From an uncultured Clostridia bacterium (GTDB lineage Bacteria > Bacillota > Clostridia > Oscillospirales > Oscillospiraceae): 6,147 bases of DNA. The first letter of the stretch is position 1. Every line of letters starts with the position of its first letter. Both the position numbers and the translations under genes were made by a program. The notes below the pieces were generated by a model. The model saw only the letters and a list, made by a program, of their open reading frames with translations. It made no database searches and was not told the origin of the DNA. The DNA lies in contig CALCRH010000302.1 in the NCBI GenBank assembly GCA_937894515.1, positions 1 through 6,147 of the forward strand, read 5' to 3'. Positions 1-5,044 of this stretch are shown here, in pieces.

Positions 1-605
1 AGCTCTCGGGTATGATATAGAACTTACCAATGGAAAGCTTCTTTGGTCATTTAAAACGGGATATTCTTGACCTCGTTGCACGCTGTTCCGATTTCTCGAC
101 CGCCAAACGAGTGATCGATTGATATATTTCTGATTATAATGAGAAATTCTACCAGTATTCACTGGCCGGGCTGACACCTCATGAATTCTATCTATACGCA
201 ACGACAGGGATCTACCCCCTCGACAGCTACTTTGGCGTATCGGCAAAAGAAATGATGGGCATAGAGAAAGTGGTTGAGATCAGAAAGGAATTCGCTGATG
301 AGGAGGCCGCCAAACGAAAAGCTGCTGCAGCAAAAAGAAGAGAGGAGCGGAGGCTTCTGGAACCAAAACGAGTCATGGATCGTGACCGTATGATCCTTCT
401 TGGCAAGATAGAAGAGTGGGCGCATGCTGCAAAAACAGCAAGTATGCAGGTCGAGCATCTTAGATCGATACTGTCAAAGGTGGAAGCGGCCATTGGCTTT
501 TATTTTTCCGCTGCGCGGGACATAAAAGAGGAGCTGAAGGACCCGTTGAAGTGGCGTAAATATCCGGAACTGTCCTATGTATTTGAAATGAACGAATTGT
601 TCTAA
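1..605 (+). pseudogene. IS3-family transposase, broken 3' remnant with C-terminal extension
   Basis: The frame running through 30-605 starts with an N-x-P-M-E-S-F-F-G-H-L-K motif. This is the last block of the IS3-family DDE integrase core, and the Glu at 33-35 is the expected catalytic E. It is followed by the typical Y-x-x-D-Y-N and L-A-G-L-T-P-x-E-F motifs at about 123-186. The gene is broken: an in-frame TGA lies at 120-122, between the 'VID' and 'YI' of the conserved core, a TAG lies at 18-20, and the catalytic Asp residues are outside the window. After the usual end of the family (LTPHEFYLYATTG) the frame continues about 135 more residues to the TAA at 603-605. This tail is charged and helical (Ala/Lys/Arg/Glu-rich) and ends in YPELSYVFEMNELF. 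It is not split from the transposase frame, so I read it as a lineage-specific C-terminal extension. A separate gene starting at 252 is possible, but no ribosome binding site supports it. Confidence 0.8.
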
Positions 606-620
606 AATGCATTACGGTCC

Positions 621-645
621 CTATTTTGCACTTTTCGCCAAATAG
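621..645. promoter_or_regulatory. Imperfect 25-bp dyad upstream of peptide promoter, copy 1
   Basis: The arms are CTATTTTGC (621-629) and GCCAAATAG (637-645), pairing at 8 of 9 positions around a short T-rich centre. The other copy (5178-5202) has arms CTATTCCGC and GCGAAATAG, also 8 of 9, with the mismatch moved by one position. The dyad symmetry is therefore kept while the bases change. It ends 49 bp before the -10 element in both copies. This is a plausible activator or regulator site; the protein is unknown. Confidence 0.5.
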
Positions 646-665
646 GCGCCCTTAACCTGCATTAA

Positions 666-705
666 TTGATGATGAACGATGTGCAGGTGTATGTTATACT
701 ATAAT
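666..705 (+). promoter_or_regulatory. Extended -10 promoter for peptide precursor 1
   Basis: TGTTATACT (692-700) is an extended -10 element (TGn plus TATACT). It overlaps a perfect TATAAT at 700-705. The only good -35-like hexamer, TTGATG at 666-671, is 23 bp from TATACT, which is too far for normal sigma-70 spacing. The promoter may therefore rely on the extended -10 or on an activator. From TATACT, transcription would start near 707, at the foot of the first leader hairpin. The whole block recurs at 5223-5262. Confidence 0.7.
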
Positions 706-706
706 C

Positions 707-728
707 GCAGGGGAGGTCTTCCCCTCGC
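707..728 (+). promoter_or_regulatory. 5'-terminal leader hairpin, copy 1
   Basis: AGGGGA (709-714) pairs with TCCCCT (720-725) across the loop GGTCT. GC at 707-708 extends the stem to GC at 727-728 with one bulged C. It lies at the predicted transcript 5' end, a place where hairpins often protect mRNA from decay. In the second copy the stem is unchanged and the only difference is in the loop. Confidence 0.6.
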
Positions 729-741
729 AAAACGAAACGAT

Positions 742-755
742 CGGGACGCGTCCCG
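742..755. promoter_or_regulatory. Perfect 14-bp palindrome in leader, copy 1
   Basis: CGGGACGCGTCCCG is fully self-complementary and identical in both cassettes (second copy 5299-5312). As RNA it forms a CGGGA/TCCCG stem with a CGCG loop, 8 bases before the AAGGAGG ribosome binding site. As DNA it is a candidate dimer-binding operator about 35 bp into the transcript. The sequence alone does not decide between the two. Confidence 0.55.
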
Positions 756-777
756 CAAAGAACAAGGAGGACACGAT

Positions 778-969
778 ATGTCAAAAACAAAAGAAGAACT
801 GAACAAACTGAAAGAAGAAGTTGAAGCTATAAACGAGAAACTCGCTGAGCTGACGCCGGAAGAGATTGCCCAGGTCTCCGGCGGCGCCGGCGACCTCCAA
901 GCCAATAAGTACCGCATTATGCCCGGAGGGGGCTACATAGGGTGGCCGGGGGGGGGCGGATATCAATGA
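778..969 (+). CDS. Double-glycine leader peptide precursor 1, Gly/aromatic core
   Basis: This encodes a 63-residue precursor of a secreted peptide. The start is set by AAGGAGG at 764-770, 7 bases upstream of ATG. An in-frame ATG at 679 would put the hairpins and promoter inside the protein and is rejected. Residues 1-36 are a helical, charged leader (LNKLKEEVEAINEKLAEL) ending in TPEEIAQVSGG, the double-glycine processing signal used by C39-peptidase ABC exporters in bacteriocins and some RiPPs. Cleavage after G36 leaves 27 residues with two Gly clusters among aromatics (PGGGYIGWPGGGGYQ). There is no Cys, and the core itself holds no Ser or Thr, so lanthionine rings are unlikely. The gene is monocistronic with its own promoter and terminator. 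The leader is homologous to that of the gene at 5570. No modifying enzyme is visible nearby. Mature activity is unknown; bacteriocin or signalling peptide are the main options. A nine-G run in the core is noted separately. Confidence 0.85.
   Translation: MSKTKEELNKLKEEVEAINEKLAELTPEEIAQVSGGAGDLQANKYRIMPGGGYIGWPGGGGYQ
948..956 (+). repeat. G9 homopolymer inside the core-peptide coding sequence
   Basis: Nine consecutive G residues cover the codons for the last Gly cluster (CCG GGG GGG GGC). Gain of one G would replace the ending GYQ-stop by an Arg-Ile-Ser-Met-Ser-Glu-Arg-Pro-Ala-Leu tail. Loss of one gives Ala-Asp-Ile-Asn-Glu. Runs of this length are prone to slippage in replication and to sequencing error. 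Confidence 0.8.
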
Positions 970-1048
970 GTGAGCGTCCCGCTTTGTAGAGTTAAATAAT
1001 AGTTCGCTACGTCAATTGCCAATTTATACTGTGTTTATCTGTCGATAG

Positions 1049-1090
1049 GAGCTTACGAGTTACGAAAGTAACCCGTAAGCTCTTTTTTTT
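1049..1090 (+). terminator. Rho-independent terminator of peptide gene 1
   Basis: A 15-position stem (1049-1063 with 1068-1082) has one A-C mismatch and a GAAA tetraloop, followed by eight T at 1083-1090. It closes the 778-969 unit with a 3' untranslated stretch of about 80 bases. The relaxase gene ends only 4 bases beyond on the other strand. In that direction there is no T-run after the hairpin. Confidence 0.92.
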
Positions 1091-1093
1091 CTC

Positions 1094-2416
1094 TTATCTT
1101 TCCCATTCTTCCTCGTCCCGTTCGAGCTCTCTTTCAGCCAGGCGCAGAGCGTTTTCCTGCTGTATTTCTGGCATCCGCTGCATAGTATATTCATACAGAT
1201 CTTCACCGGAAAGTCCTTTTTCCATGCCTTCCTCTATAGCCTCGATCTGCAAATTCTGTCGTTCGTCGTAGTCGTTGATTATCTTCTTGAGATCGTAATA
1301 ACGATCCGGCACAGGAAGCCCTTCGAACGAATAATTGATAATAATGTCATTCAGCTCGTCCCGCAGCTTCTCGATGGCAGAATTTTTCGGCTTTTGCATC
1401 CGCTCCAAAAGGCGGTCTAACGGATCCCGCTGTATATCAGCTTTAACGTAGGCTGCGTTCTTTTCGTACTCTGCCCGCTCTGCGGCCCTCTGTGCTCTTT
1501 CACGCTCCCTTTCTTTTTCTCTTTGCTTGTCTTCCCGTGATTTAAACGCAAATAGATTCCTCAGCTCCTGCTGCAGCTCGCGGATCTTTTCAAGCGCCAG
1601 CTCAATCAGCTTGTTGTGCTCTCTGATCTCCCTGTTTTCCTGGCACCGGTCAGAGATCCCGCCGGCGCGCTCGATCTCGCGTGCAGCGTACCCCTCGTGG
1701 ATCGTCGGGACACGCTCGATGCCCTGTTCCTCCAGGCTCCTGTGGTCGACCTGGTGCTCTTTATCAAGGACACGGTTCAGCTGATCCGCCCAGTCTTTCC
1801 GGATTTCTTTTAATTTTTCTTTTGAGTCCAGCGGATTCCGCTCTATGTTTGCCCGCTCCCACTGCTTGCGACCATGGGCGTCCGTCTTTTGCAGCCCAGT
1901 CTCCTTGTCGATCCTGGGGATGCGCTGACCATCCTTGTCCAGAACATACTCCATTTTCCGCTTTGCCTCCCACTCCCCGCGCTCGTTGATCGCACGGTTC
2001 GGTACCAGGATGTGCGCGTGCGGGTTGCCGTCACCCTTGTCGTGGATCGCGTAGGTGGCGGCAAAGCCGTGATCCGTGAAGTTGTCCTTGATAAAGCGCT
2101 CGAGCACCGTCTTGTCCGTCTTGTAGTCAAGCTCCCTGGGCAGCGCCACGATCAGCTTTTTTGCTGTCCTGGCGTTATCTGCCTTTTCATGCTGCTCGAT
2201 AGCATTAAAAAGCTTTTCGGGATCTTTGTAGATCTCCGGAGCACCGGCCGGCAGAAGAACATCCGCGCAGATCAGATCCTCCTGCGCCTGGTAGTTGTAA
2301 AGCTCGCCGGTGCGCTCGTCCCGCATCTTTGTCCGCAGGTCGTATGCTGCGGATGCCACGGACGAGCTTCCTTTTCCACGGGAACAATTCGAAATTGAGC
2401 AGCTGTATATTGCCAT
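1094..2416 (-). CDS. mobA: MobQ/RSF1010-type relaxase (MobA/MobL family)
   Basis: This 440-residue protein nicks one strand at oriT and carries it covalently through a tyrosine during conjugative mobilization. The N-terminus matches the MobA/MobL family: MAIYSCS start and SSVASAAYDLR, with Tyr25 where RSF1010 MobA has its catalytic Tyr. The metal-binding histidine block is IHDKGDGNPHAHILV (His125, His133, His135). A later block, W-A-D-Q-x-N-R-V-L with VDHRSLEEQGIERVPTIH (about 209-240), parallels the end of the RSF1010 relaxase domain. Residues about 265-320 are a highly charged coiled coil, and the rest is a Glu-rich helical tail. Unlike RSF1010 MobA, no primase is fused; a primase-like gene lies separately at 3396-4886. 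AGAGG at 2424-2428 precedes the ATG by 7 bases. Transcription starts from a TTGACA-17-TATGAT promoter inside the oriT region, and the gene diverges from mobC. No type IV secretion genes are present, so transfer would need a helper element. Confidence 0.95.
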   Translation of the reverse strand: MAIYSCSISNCSRGKGSSSVASAAYDLRTKMRDERTGELYNYQAQEDLICADVLLPAGAPEIYKDPEKLFNAIEQHEKADNARTAKKLIVALPRELDYKTDKTVLERFIKDNFTDHGFAATYAIHDKGDGNPHAHILVPNRAINERGEWEAKRKMEYVLDKDGQRIPRIDKETGLQKTDAHGRKQWERANIERNPLDSKEKLKEIRKDWADQLNRVLDKEHQVDHRSLEEQGIERVPTIHEGYAAREIERAGGISDRCQENREIREHNKLIELALEKIRELQQELRNLFAFKSREDKQREKERERERAQRAAERAEYEKNAAYVKADIQRDPLDRLLERMQKPKNSAIEKLRDELNDIIINYSFEGLPVPDRYYDLKKIINDYDERQNLQIEAIEEGMEKGLSGEDLYEYTMQRMPEIQQENALRLAERELERDEEEWER

Positions 2417-2447
2417 ATTGAAACCTCTTTTTTGAAAAGGTGTGCAG

Positions 2448-2460
2448 AGGGCGAAGCCCT
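2448..2460 (-). promoter_or_regulatory. Small hairpin in relaxase mRNA leader
   Basis: AGGGC and GCCCT pair around a 3-base loop (read on the minus strand as GGGC-TTC-GCCC). It lies in the 5' untranslated part of the relaxase transcript, about 20 bases upstream of the ribosome binding site. Role unknown; it is too short to call a terminator. Confidence 0.3.
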
Positions 2461-2484
2461 TGCCCCTCGGAGAGCGCGCGCAAT

Positions 2485-2533
2485 GTGCAACCTTTAGGTT
2501 GCGCGTAAGTGCGCCCTTATGAGAATCATAAGG
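2485..2533 (+). other. oriT: oriT of RSF1010/MobQ type with nic core
   Basis: GTAAGTGCGCCCT at 2505-2517 is, as I recall it, the nic-region core of RSF1010 oriT. As in RSF1010 it follows directly on an inverted repeat: GCAACCT (2487-2493) with AGGTTGC (2496-2502), which gains two outer pairs including a G-T. This is the usual relaxase recognition hairpin. A second perfect dyad follows on the other side of nic: CCTTATGA (2515-2522) and TCATAAGG (2526-2533) around GAA. The order relaxase (divergent) - oriT - MobC, with the nic core read toward mobC, is also that of RSF1010. The exact nicked bond within GTGCGCCCT is not assigned here. Confidence 0.92.
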
Positions 2534-2553
2534 TATTCTTTGGCTATTGTCAA
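2525..2553 (-). promoter_or_regulatory. Relaxase promoter, consensus -35/-10
   Basis: On the minus strand, TTGACA (2548-2553) is followed after 17 bp by TATGAT (2525-2530). The -10 hexamer lies inside the right arm of the oriT-proximal dyad, and the start point (about 2518) falls by nic. A relaxosome bound here would therefore block the promoter, as described for RSF1010 autoregulation. Confidence 0.85.
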
Positions 2554-2575
2554 GCCCGCAATTTCGTGATATAAA
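2547..2575 (+). promoter_or_regulatory. mobC promoter, overlapping the relaxase promoter
   Basis: TTGTCA (2547-2552), 17 bp, TATAAA (2570-2575), with an extended -10 TG at 2567-2568. Its -35 shares five bases with the -35 of the divergent relaxase promoter, so the two polymerases should compete for the site. Confidence 0.8.
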
Positions 2576-2607
2576 AAAGGAAAAGCGTCCGAAAAAGGAG
2601 AGAAAAA

Positions 2608-2922
2608 ATGAGCACTATTGACGAGAGGATCCAGAAACAGAAAGAACGTGTAGAGCAGCAAAAGAACAGGCTGAAGCAGCTAGAAGCCAAAGCCAAAGAA
2701 AAAGAGAGGGCCGAAAGAACTCACCGCCTTTGCCAGCTCGGCGGCGTCATGGAAAAGATCATCGGACCGGAAAACAACACCGAGGAGTTCCGCCAGGGGC
2801 TGCTCGCCTATGCGTTAAAAAAACACGTAAACTCAGACAAAAGAACTTTTACCGTCGCAGAACTTATCATCGATGGGGCAAAAAAAGCGAGCCAAAAAGC
2901 GCCAGAAGAACCCAAAAAGTAA
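2608..2922 (+). CDS. mobC: MobC-like relaxosome accessory protein
   Basis: This 104-residue protein probably helps the relaxase open oriT. Residues 5-40 form a strongly charged coiled coil (KQKERVEQQKNRLKQLEAK). Next comes ERTHRLCQLGGVMEKIIG, then EEFRQGLLAYALKKH. The same order of coil, a basic R-x-x-x-L-x-G-x-M segment and a short helical end is seen in RSF1010 MobC and in the small TraD/DUF3847-type proteins of mobilizable plasmids. Position supports the call: it lies next to oriT, reads away from the relaxase and follows the nic core in the same direction. AAGGAG at 2595-2600 is 7 bases before ATG. Family membership is judged from pattern and synteny, not from strong identity. The C-terminus is Lys-rich. 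It converges on the HTH gene at 2960-3358. Confidence 0.78.
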   Translation: MSTIDERIQKQKERVEQQKNRLKQLEAKAKEKERAERTHRLCQLGGVMEKIIGPENNTEEFRQGLLAYALKKHVNSDKRTFTVAELIIDGAKKASQKAPEEPKK

Positions 2923-2954
2923 AAAAGCAGCGGAAAGGATGTTTTTTTACTTTT
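2915..2954. terminator. Bidirectional AT-rich terminator between convergent genes
   Basis: AAAAGTAAAAAA (2915-2926) and TTTTTTACTTTT (2943-2954) are a perfect 12-bp inverted repeat around 16 bases, placed exactly between the two convergent stop codons. Both strands end in a T-rich arm, but the stem lacks G-C pairs. Termination in both directions is likely but possibly inefficient. Confidence 0.5.
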
Positions 2955-2959
2955 GAGAT

Positions 2960-3358
2960 CTATTTTCCGAAGAGCCGGGCGAGGAAACCCTTCCTCTCCG
3001 GTTCTTTTTTCTCTTCCAGGAGCTTGATTTTCTCCTCCTGGAGCTCCTTTACCAGGTTCCGCTCCTTCAGAAGCTCATCCTGAAGCACGGCGATCTGCTG
3101 CAGCTGCCGCCGGTTCTCTTCCTCCAGCAACCGGATCCGATCATCCTTGCCGTCCTGCAAGATGACCGCCGGCGTATTGACGTGCTGCTGCTCAAGGTAG
3201 GCTACCGCCTCCTTGTCGAGATACTTCACGCCGTCGATCTTGTGGATATGGCCCGCCAGGGCTTCCTTGTTCTTCTTCCTTTTGAGCTGCTGATAGACCG
3301 CCTGGATCGTCACACCGTGACTCTGCGCATAGTCTTTTATAGCCGTCATTTCGTCCAT
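2960..3358 (-). CDS. HTH plus coiled-coil plasmid protein, possible replication or copy-control factor
   Basis: This encodes 132 residues. Residues 4-28 (TAIKDYAQSHGVTIQAVYQQLKRKK) form a helix-turn-helix, followed by a short wing-like part containing IDGVKYLDKEAVAYLEQQ (about 42-59). Residues about 72-118 are a long coiled coil rich in Glu, Leu and Gln, and the end is basic and aromatic (RKGFLARLFGK). An N-terminal HTH, a coil and a short basic/aromatic tail are found in small replication-associated plasmid proteins (DUF536-like) and, loosely, in KfrA-type proteins. That family assignment is inference. It lies 37 bp after the replication gene on the same strand and is probably cotranscribed. 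The ribosome binding site is weak for both ATG 3358 and the alternative ATG 3349. Repeats just upstream (3361-3401) could be its own operator. Confidence 0.75.
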   Translation of the reverse strand: MDEMTAIKDYAQSHGVTIQAVYQQLKRKKNKEALAGHIHKIDGVKYLDKEAVAYLEQQHVNTPAVILQDGKDDRIRLLEEENRRQLQQIAVLQDELLKERNLVKELQEEKIKLLEEKKEPERKGFLARLFGK

Positions 3359-3360
3359 GT

Positions 3361-3401
3361 CTTTAAACTACTCTTACTAAATGTTACTAAACGGTTTAAA
3401 C
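3361..3401 (-). promoter_or_regulatory. Repeat cluster between rep and HTH gene, candidate operator
   Basis: Two TTACTAAA octamers lie at 3374-3381 and 3384-3391, one helical turn apart. They are flanked by CTTTAAAC (3361-3368) and the palindrome GTTTAAAC (3394-3401). The cluster fills the space between the rep stop codon and the HTH start. Helix-spaced repeats beside an HTH gene suggest autoregulation; no clear promoter hexamers were found in it. Confidence 0.4.
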
Positions 3402-4886
3402 GCCCTTATTATAACCGTCGGCCCACCATCTGTAAACAGTGTTTTTAGAGATCCCCGTGTCGGCTATGCAATCCTTCGGGGCCGCCGTCGGATGCTCCCG
3501 CCGATACTTGAGCACCGCATCCCGCTGCGAGCTGGATCCAGCTGGATGCCCTTCTTTGTTTTTCATCGGTAATGAAATGACCTTCATATCCTCTTTTCTT
3601 CGTCTTGCCAAATACAGATGCTGTTGTTGCTTCAACTTGTTTCTCTTGTTGGTTGGCAGCTCAAAGCCGGCCCGATACTCTACGCTGTTCCGCGGATAGG
3701 TGATCATCTCGCCGTCAAAGGCGTCCAGGGCGTCCAAAACGTCGGACGATGTAAAGTGGTTGTCCTCCTTGTTGGTCAGCGTCTCAAAGTAATCCATGAC
3801 CTCATAGGCGTCGCTTTCCAACTCCTCCCTGGTGACCGGCTGCGGATTTTTTTTGGCATCGTAAAAGCTGCACTTCATCGCGTAGGTCGCCAAAAGCATC
3901 AGGCAGTAGTACCGATGCCCTACAGTGGCCTTTTTAAGGATTTCCCGCCGCCACCAATCGTAAAGACTACGATTCACCGCCCAGGGGTGTAAAACGCCTT
4001 TAACGCCCTCTACGACGCGCTTTTGATACCACTCCGGATAAAGTATCGCGGCGTCCTTTTTTGTGACCTTGCTCTTGTAGGAAAAGTCGGTGACCTGGTG
4101 ATCTACAAACTGATTCAGATACTCAATCGTGACTTTGGATCCGTAGGAAAAGACACGCGCCCGCCGACCGTCCTTTGTGACGGTTCCTGGAAGCCGGAAG
4201 CCCTGATAGATCCCCTCAAACTGGATATCACGCTCTGAACCGATGTCAACGATGCCCTCGTTCCAGATCATCCAGGTCAGCTCGTGCTTCATGGCCTGCA
4301 ACTGATCCACGATGTTCTTAAAAAGCGGCACCGGCCTCTCAAAGACATAGTACAGATGCACACCGGATCCGGAGGACACCACATAAGTCGGCTTCGGAAT
4401 CCTTTCGGCCCGCTCGATATGCCCCCCAAACAAATTGGCGAGACCGATCGGCAGATCTCCCTTCATCCGGATGTGATCCACATCAAAAGCCAGGGCGTAC
4501 GCAAACCTTGCGTTTTTGGCGCTCCGCTCCCTGCCGGCATAGGTGATCGGCGACATCAAACAAAAGTCGCTACCAGCAAAAAGCGGCTCCAGGATCTCCA
4601 TCTCCTCCGTAAGATAGTGCCGCCGGACAACCGGCACCATCTTTGGCGTCCCGTCCGCCTCAAAGACCGGCTCCCACTTTATCGTCCCGTCCTCCAGGGC
4701 CCTCCTTTTGCACTTCTGCTGCTTTTCCGTGCTACTCATCGAAACGATGATCCCCGTATAATCGTGAGTCTCCCCCACAAACCCCGTATGCTCCAGGGAT
4801 CCCACCGGAAAGAGATCCCGGACAAAGTCCCGGGGCTCCACTTCTTCGTAATACTGATCCAGCCATTTGTCGATTGCCGTCTCCAT
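3396..4886 (-). CDS. AEP-superfamily primase-like replication protein with C-terminal HTH
   Basis: This encodes 496 residues from ATG at 4886, which has GGAGG at 4891-4895. An in-frame ATG at 4958 would add 24 residues but has a stable hairpin over it and no ribosome binding site. The middle carries the archaeo-eukaryotic primase signature: ALAFDVDHIR (Asp135, Asp137) as the DxD metal motif, SSGSGVHLYYVFERP with His177 as the S-x-H motif, and SERDIQFEGIYQGFRLPGT followed by Lys238 (TVTKDG), matching the third acidic motif and the R-x-P-G-T-x-x-K block of replicative primases. No helicase Walker motif is seen. Residues about 452-492 resemble a helix-turn-helix (RDAVLKYRREHP to GISKNTVYRWWADG). 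It is probably the Rep protein of the element, priming or initiating replication. It is first in a minus-strand operon with the HTH gene, and a repeat-rich non-coding region lies upstream. The exact family is not recognised. Confidence 0.8.
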   Translation of the reverse strand: METAIDKWLDQYYEEVEPRDFVRDLFPVGSLEHTGFVGETHDYTGIIVSMSSTEKQQKCKRRALEDGTIKWEPVFEADGTPKMVPVVRRHYLTEEMEILEPLFAGSDFCLMSPITYAGRERSAKNARFAYALAFDVDHIRMKGDLPIGLANLFGGHIERAERIPKPTYVVSSGSGVHLYYVFERPVPLFKNIVDQLQAMKHELTWMIWNEGIVDIGSERDIQFEGIYQGFRLPGTVTKDGRRARVFSYGSKVTIEYLNQFVDHQVTDFSYKSKVTKKDAAILYPEWYQKRVVEGVKGVLHPWAVNRSLYDWWRREILKKATVGHRYYCLMLLATYAMKCSFYDAKKNPQPVTREELESDAYEVMDYFETLTNKEDNHFTSSDVLDALDAFDGEMITYPRNSVEYRAGFELPTNKRNKLKQQQHLYLARRRKEDMKVISLPMKNKEGHPAGSSSQRDAVLKYRREHPTAAPKDCIADTGISKNTVYRWWADGYNKGV

Positions 4887-4932
4887 GAATCCTCCAAAAG
4901 TAAAAAAAAGAGAGAGTAACGAGAGAGCGCGG

Positions 4933-4953
4933 GGGGAACCCCATTGGTTCCCC
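4933..4953 (-). promoter_or_regulatory. Hairpin in rep mRNA leader
   Basis: GGGGAACC (4933-4940) pairs perfectly with GGTTCCCC (4946-4953) around a 5-base loop, about 38 bases upstream of the rep ribosome binding site. It is stable and G-C rich, but no T-run follows at useful distance on the minus strand. It could control rep expression. Confidence 0.5.
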
Positions 4954-4962
4954 TCCACCCCT

Positions 4963-4988
4963 CCTATAGGGGCGTTATATTATCAATA
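4963..4988 (-). repeat. 26-bp direct repeat, rep-proximal copy
   Basis: This is identical to 5045-5070, with starts 82 bp apart. Read toward rep it contains TATTGATAATATAACGCCCC followed by TATAGG. The CC-TATA-GG end is palindromic, and in the other copy this extends to CCCCTATAGGGG. It could be a Rep-binding repeat or part of a duplicated control element. Confidence 0.8.
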
Positions 4989-5012
4989 GGTAACTTGGGA
5001 AAAATATACCAC

Positions 5013-5038
5013 AAAAAAGTCGGGCCTTCAAGCCCGAC
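5013..5038 (-). terminator. Minus-strand Rho-independent terminator upstream of rep
   Basis: GTCGGGC (5019-5025) pairs with GCCCGAC (5032-5038) around 6 bases. Read on the minus strand it is followed by six T (A-run 5013-5018). It sits between the two 26-bp repeats. It would stop transcription entering from the right, or act as an attenuator for a transcript starting near the distal repeat. Confidence 0.8.
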
Positions 5039-5044
5039 AGTCCC

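Larger units (their letters stand above)
621..777 (+). repeat. Peptide-gene upstream cassette, copy 1
   Basis: This stretch, from an upstream dyad to the base before the start codon, aligns without gaps to 5178-5334 at a constant offset of 4557 bp. The core part, 664-762, differs from 5221-5319 at 8 of 99 positions by my count. The upstream 40 bases (628-667) match at about two thirds of positions. Similarity stops near 621 on the left and fades just before the start codon on the right. The copies sit in front of different precursor peptides, so a regulatory unit has been copied or conserved apart from its coding sequence. It also forms a direct repeat around the mobilization block. Confidence 0.93.

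Noticed and set aside
606..627. Right inverted repeat of the IS3 element
   Set aside because: Some sequence after the transposase stop might be the IS end, but the left end is outside the window and no matching repeat can be shown.
679..777. N-terminal extension of precursor 1 from an upstream in-frame ATG
   Set aside because: It would translate the promoter -10, the 5' hairpin and the palindrome, has no ribosome binding site, and the same extension at 5236 in copy 2 is in a frame that only appears because the DNA is conserved.
1874..2398. 174-codon open frame on the plus strand inside the relaxase gene
   Set aside because: Fully antisense to a clearly identified relaxase with its catalytic motifs; no ribosome binding site and no recognisable protein pattern.
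4284..4919. 211-codon open frame on the plus strand
   Set aside because: Antisense to the primase domain of the replication gene; composition (His, Pro, Arg rich) is typical of a shadow frame.
4887..4958. Longer replication protein starting at ATG 4958
   Set aside because: The extra 24 codons cover a stable hairpin and have no ribosome binding site, while ATG 4886 has GGAGG in place.
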